Source: Lachnospiraceae bacterium UBA7026
Lineage (GTDB): Bacteria > Bacillota > Clostridia > Lachnospirales > Lachnospiraceae
Length of the DNA stretch: 22,198 bases
NCBI GenBank assembly: GCA_002494165.1
Contig: DLBH01000019.1
Location: 1-22,198, forward strand
Reading direction: 5' to 3'
Of this stretch, positions 22,139 through 22,198 are shown one piece after another. The position numbers and the translations under genes are program-made. Under the pieces are notes generated by a model, which did no database searches, had not been told where the DNA came from, and was given only the letters and a program-made list of their open reading frames with translations. How positions within the stretch are numbered: position 1 is the first letter of the stretch; the number at the start of each line of letters is the position of its first letter.

Positions 22139-22198
22139 TAGATCGTAAATATGAAAGATTACGCTATCCGTATGAAAGAAATGTTGCCAATCTGTTGC

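Larger units (their letters stand above)
21846..22198. other. AT-rich region upstream of the response regulator
   Basis: 353 bp without a confident gene. Minus-strand promoter elements for the regulator are ambiguous: a TATAGT (complement of 21946-21951 region) and several TTGTAT/TTGTAA hexamers, none at ideal spacing. Two strong hairpins lie at 22062-22138. The last 60 bases may contain the tail of a leftward gene or the head of a rightward one, too short to name. Confidence 0.5.

Noticed and set aside
22141..22198. Partial gene at the right edge (rightward MKDYAIRMKEM or leftward tail QQIGNISFIRIA)
   Set aside because: Only 12-16 codons visible and several frames equally open; the terminator at 22089-22138 favours a leftward gene end, but nothing can be named.

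Overview
The window looks like chromosomal DNA of an anaerobic, low-to-middle GC Gram-positive bacterium, most likely a gut Lachnospiraceae (Clostridium cluster XIVa). This is inferred from strong AGGAGG-type ribosome binding sites, sigma-A promoters with TTGACA-like and extended TGnTATAAT elements, a glycyl radical enzyme with its activase, KtrAB potassium uptake, a second RsmH-like methyltransferase, and the protein families themselves. I see no rRNA, tRNA, CRISPR array, phage or insertion sequence.

Layout, left to right. (1) 1-2923, minus strand: a partial lactate/malate dehydrogenase running off the left edge, a coupled pair of unrecognised small proteins, and a beta-hydroxyacid dehydrogenase. 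(2) 3196-6880, plus strand: a promoter and structured leader, then ktrB, ktrA and an RsmH2-type methyltransferase, ended by a long stem-loop with a T tract. (3) 6973-12563: a fructose-6-phosphate-aldolase-like protein and a YbiW-type glycyl radical enzyme on the minus strand, facing a glycyl radical activase and a DeoR regulator on the plus strand. This gene set matches the recently described radical 'anhydroglycolysis' route, in which 1,5-anhydroglucitol-6-phosphate is opened to 1-deoxyfructose-6-phosphate and split by an FSA aldolase. (4) 12741-14031: an Sfp-type phosphopantetheinyl transferase, overlapping tail to tail with a DUF2284 cysteine-rich protein. (5) 14403-20014, minus strand: glucose-6-phosphate isomerase and a 1225-residue protein with adenylation, carrier and condensation domains, ending in what looks like the C-terminal piece of a second adenylation domain. 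(6) 20503-21845, minus strand: an OmpR-type response regulator followed by a short membrane-anchored reading frame with an in-frame stop and no kinase domain.

The most interesting part is the adenylation-carrier-condensation protein. Its promoter is sandwiched by two near-identical 18-bp palindromes (20293-20310 and 20330-20347), one covering the -35 box and one the start point, which implies tight control by a dimeric repressor not seen in the window. The nearby Sfp-type enzyme could load its carrier serine. A second theme is that many intergenic gaps contain their own short tandem duplications (units of 19-42 bp), each with a different sequence.
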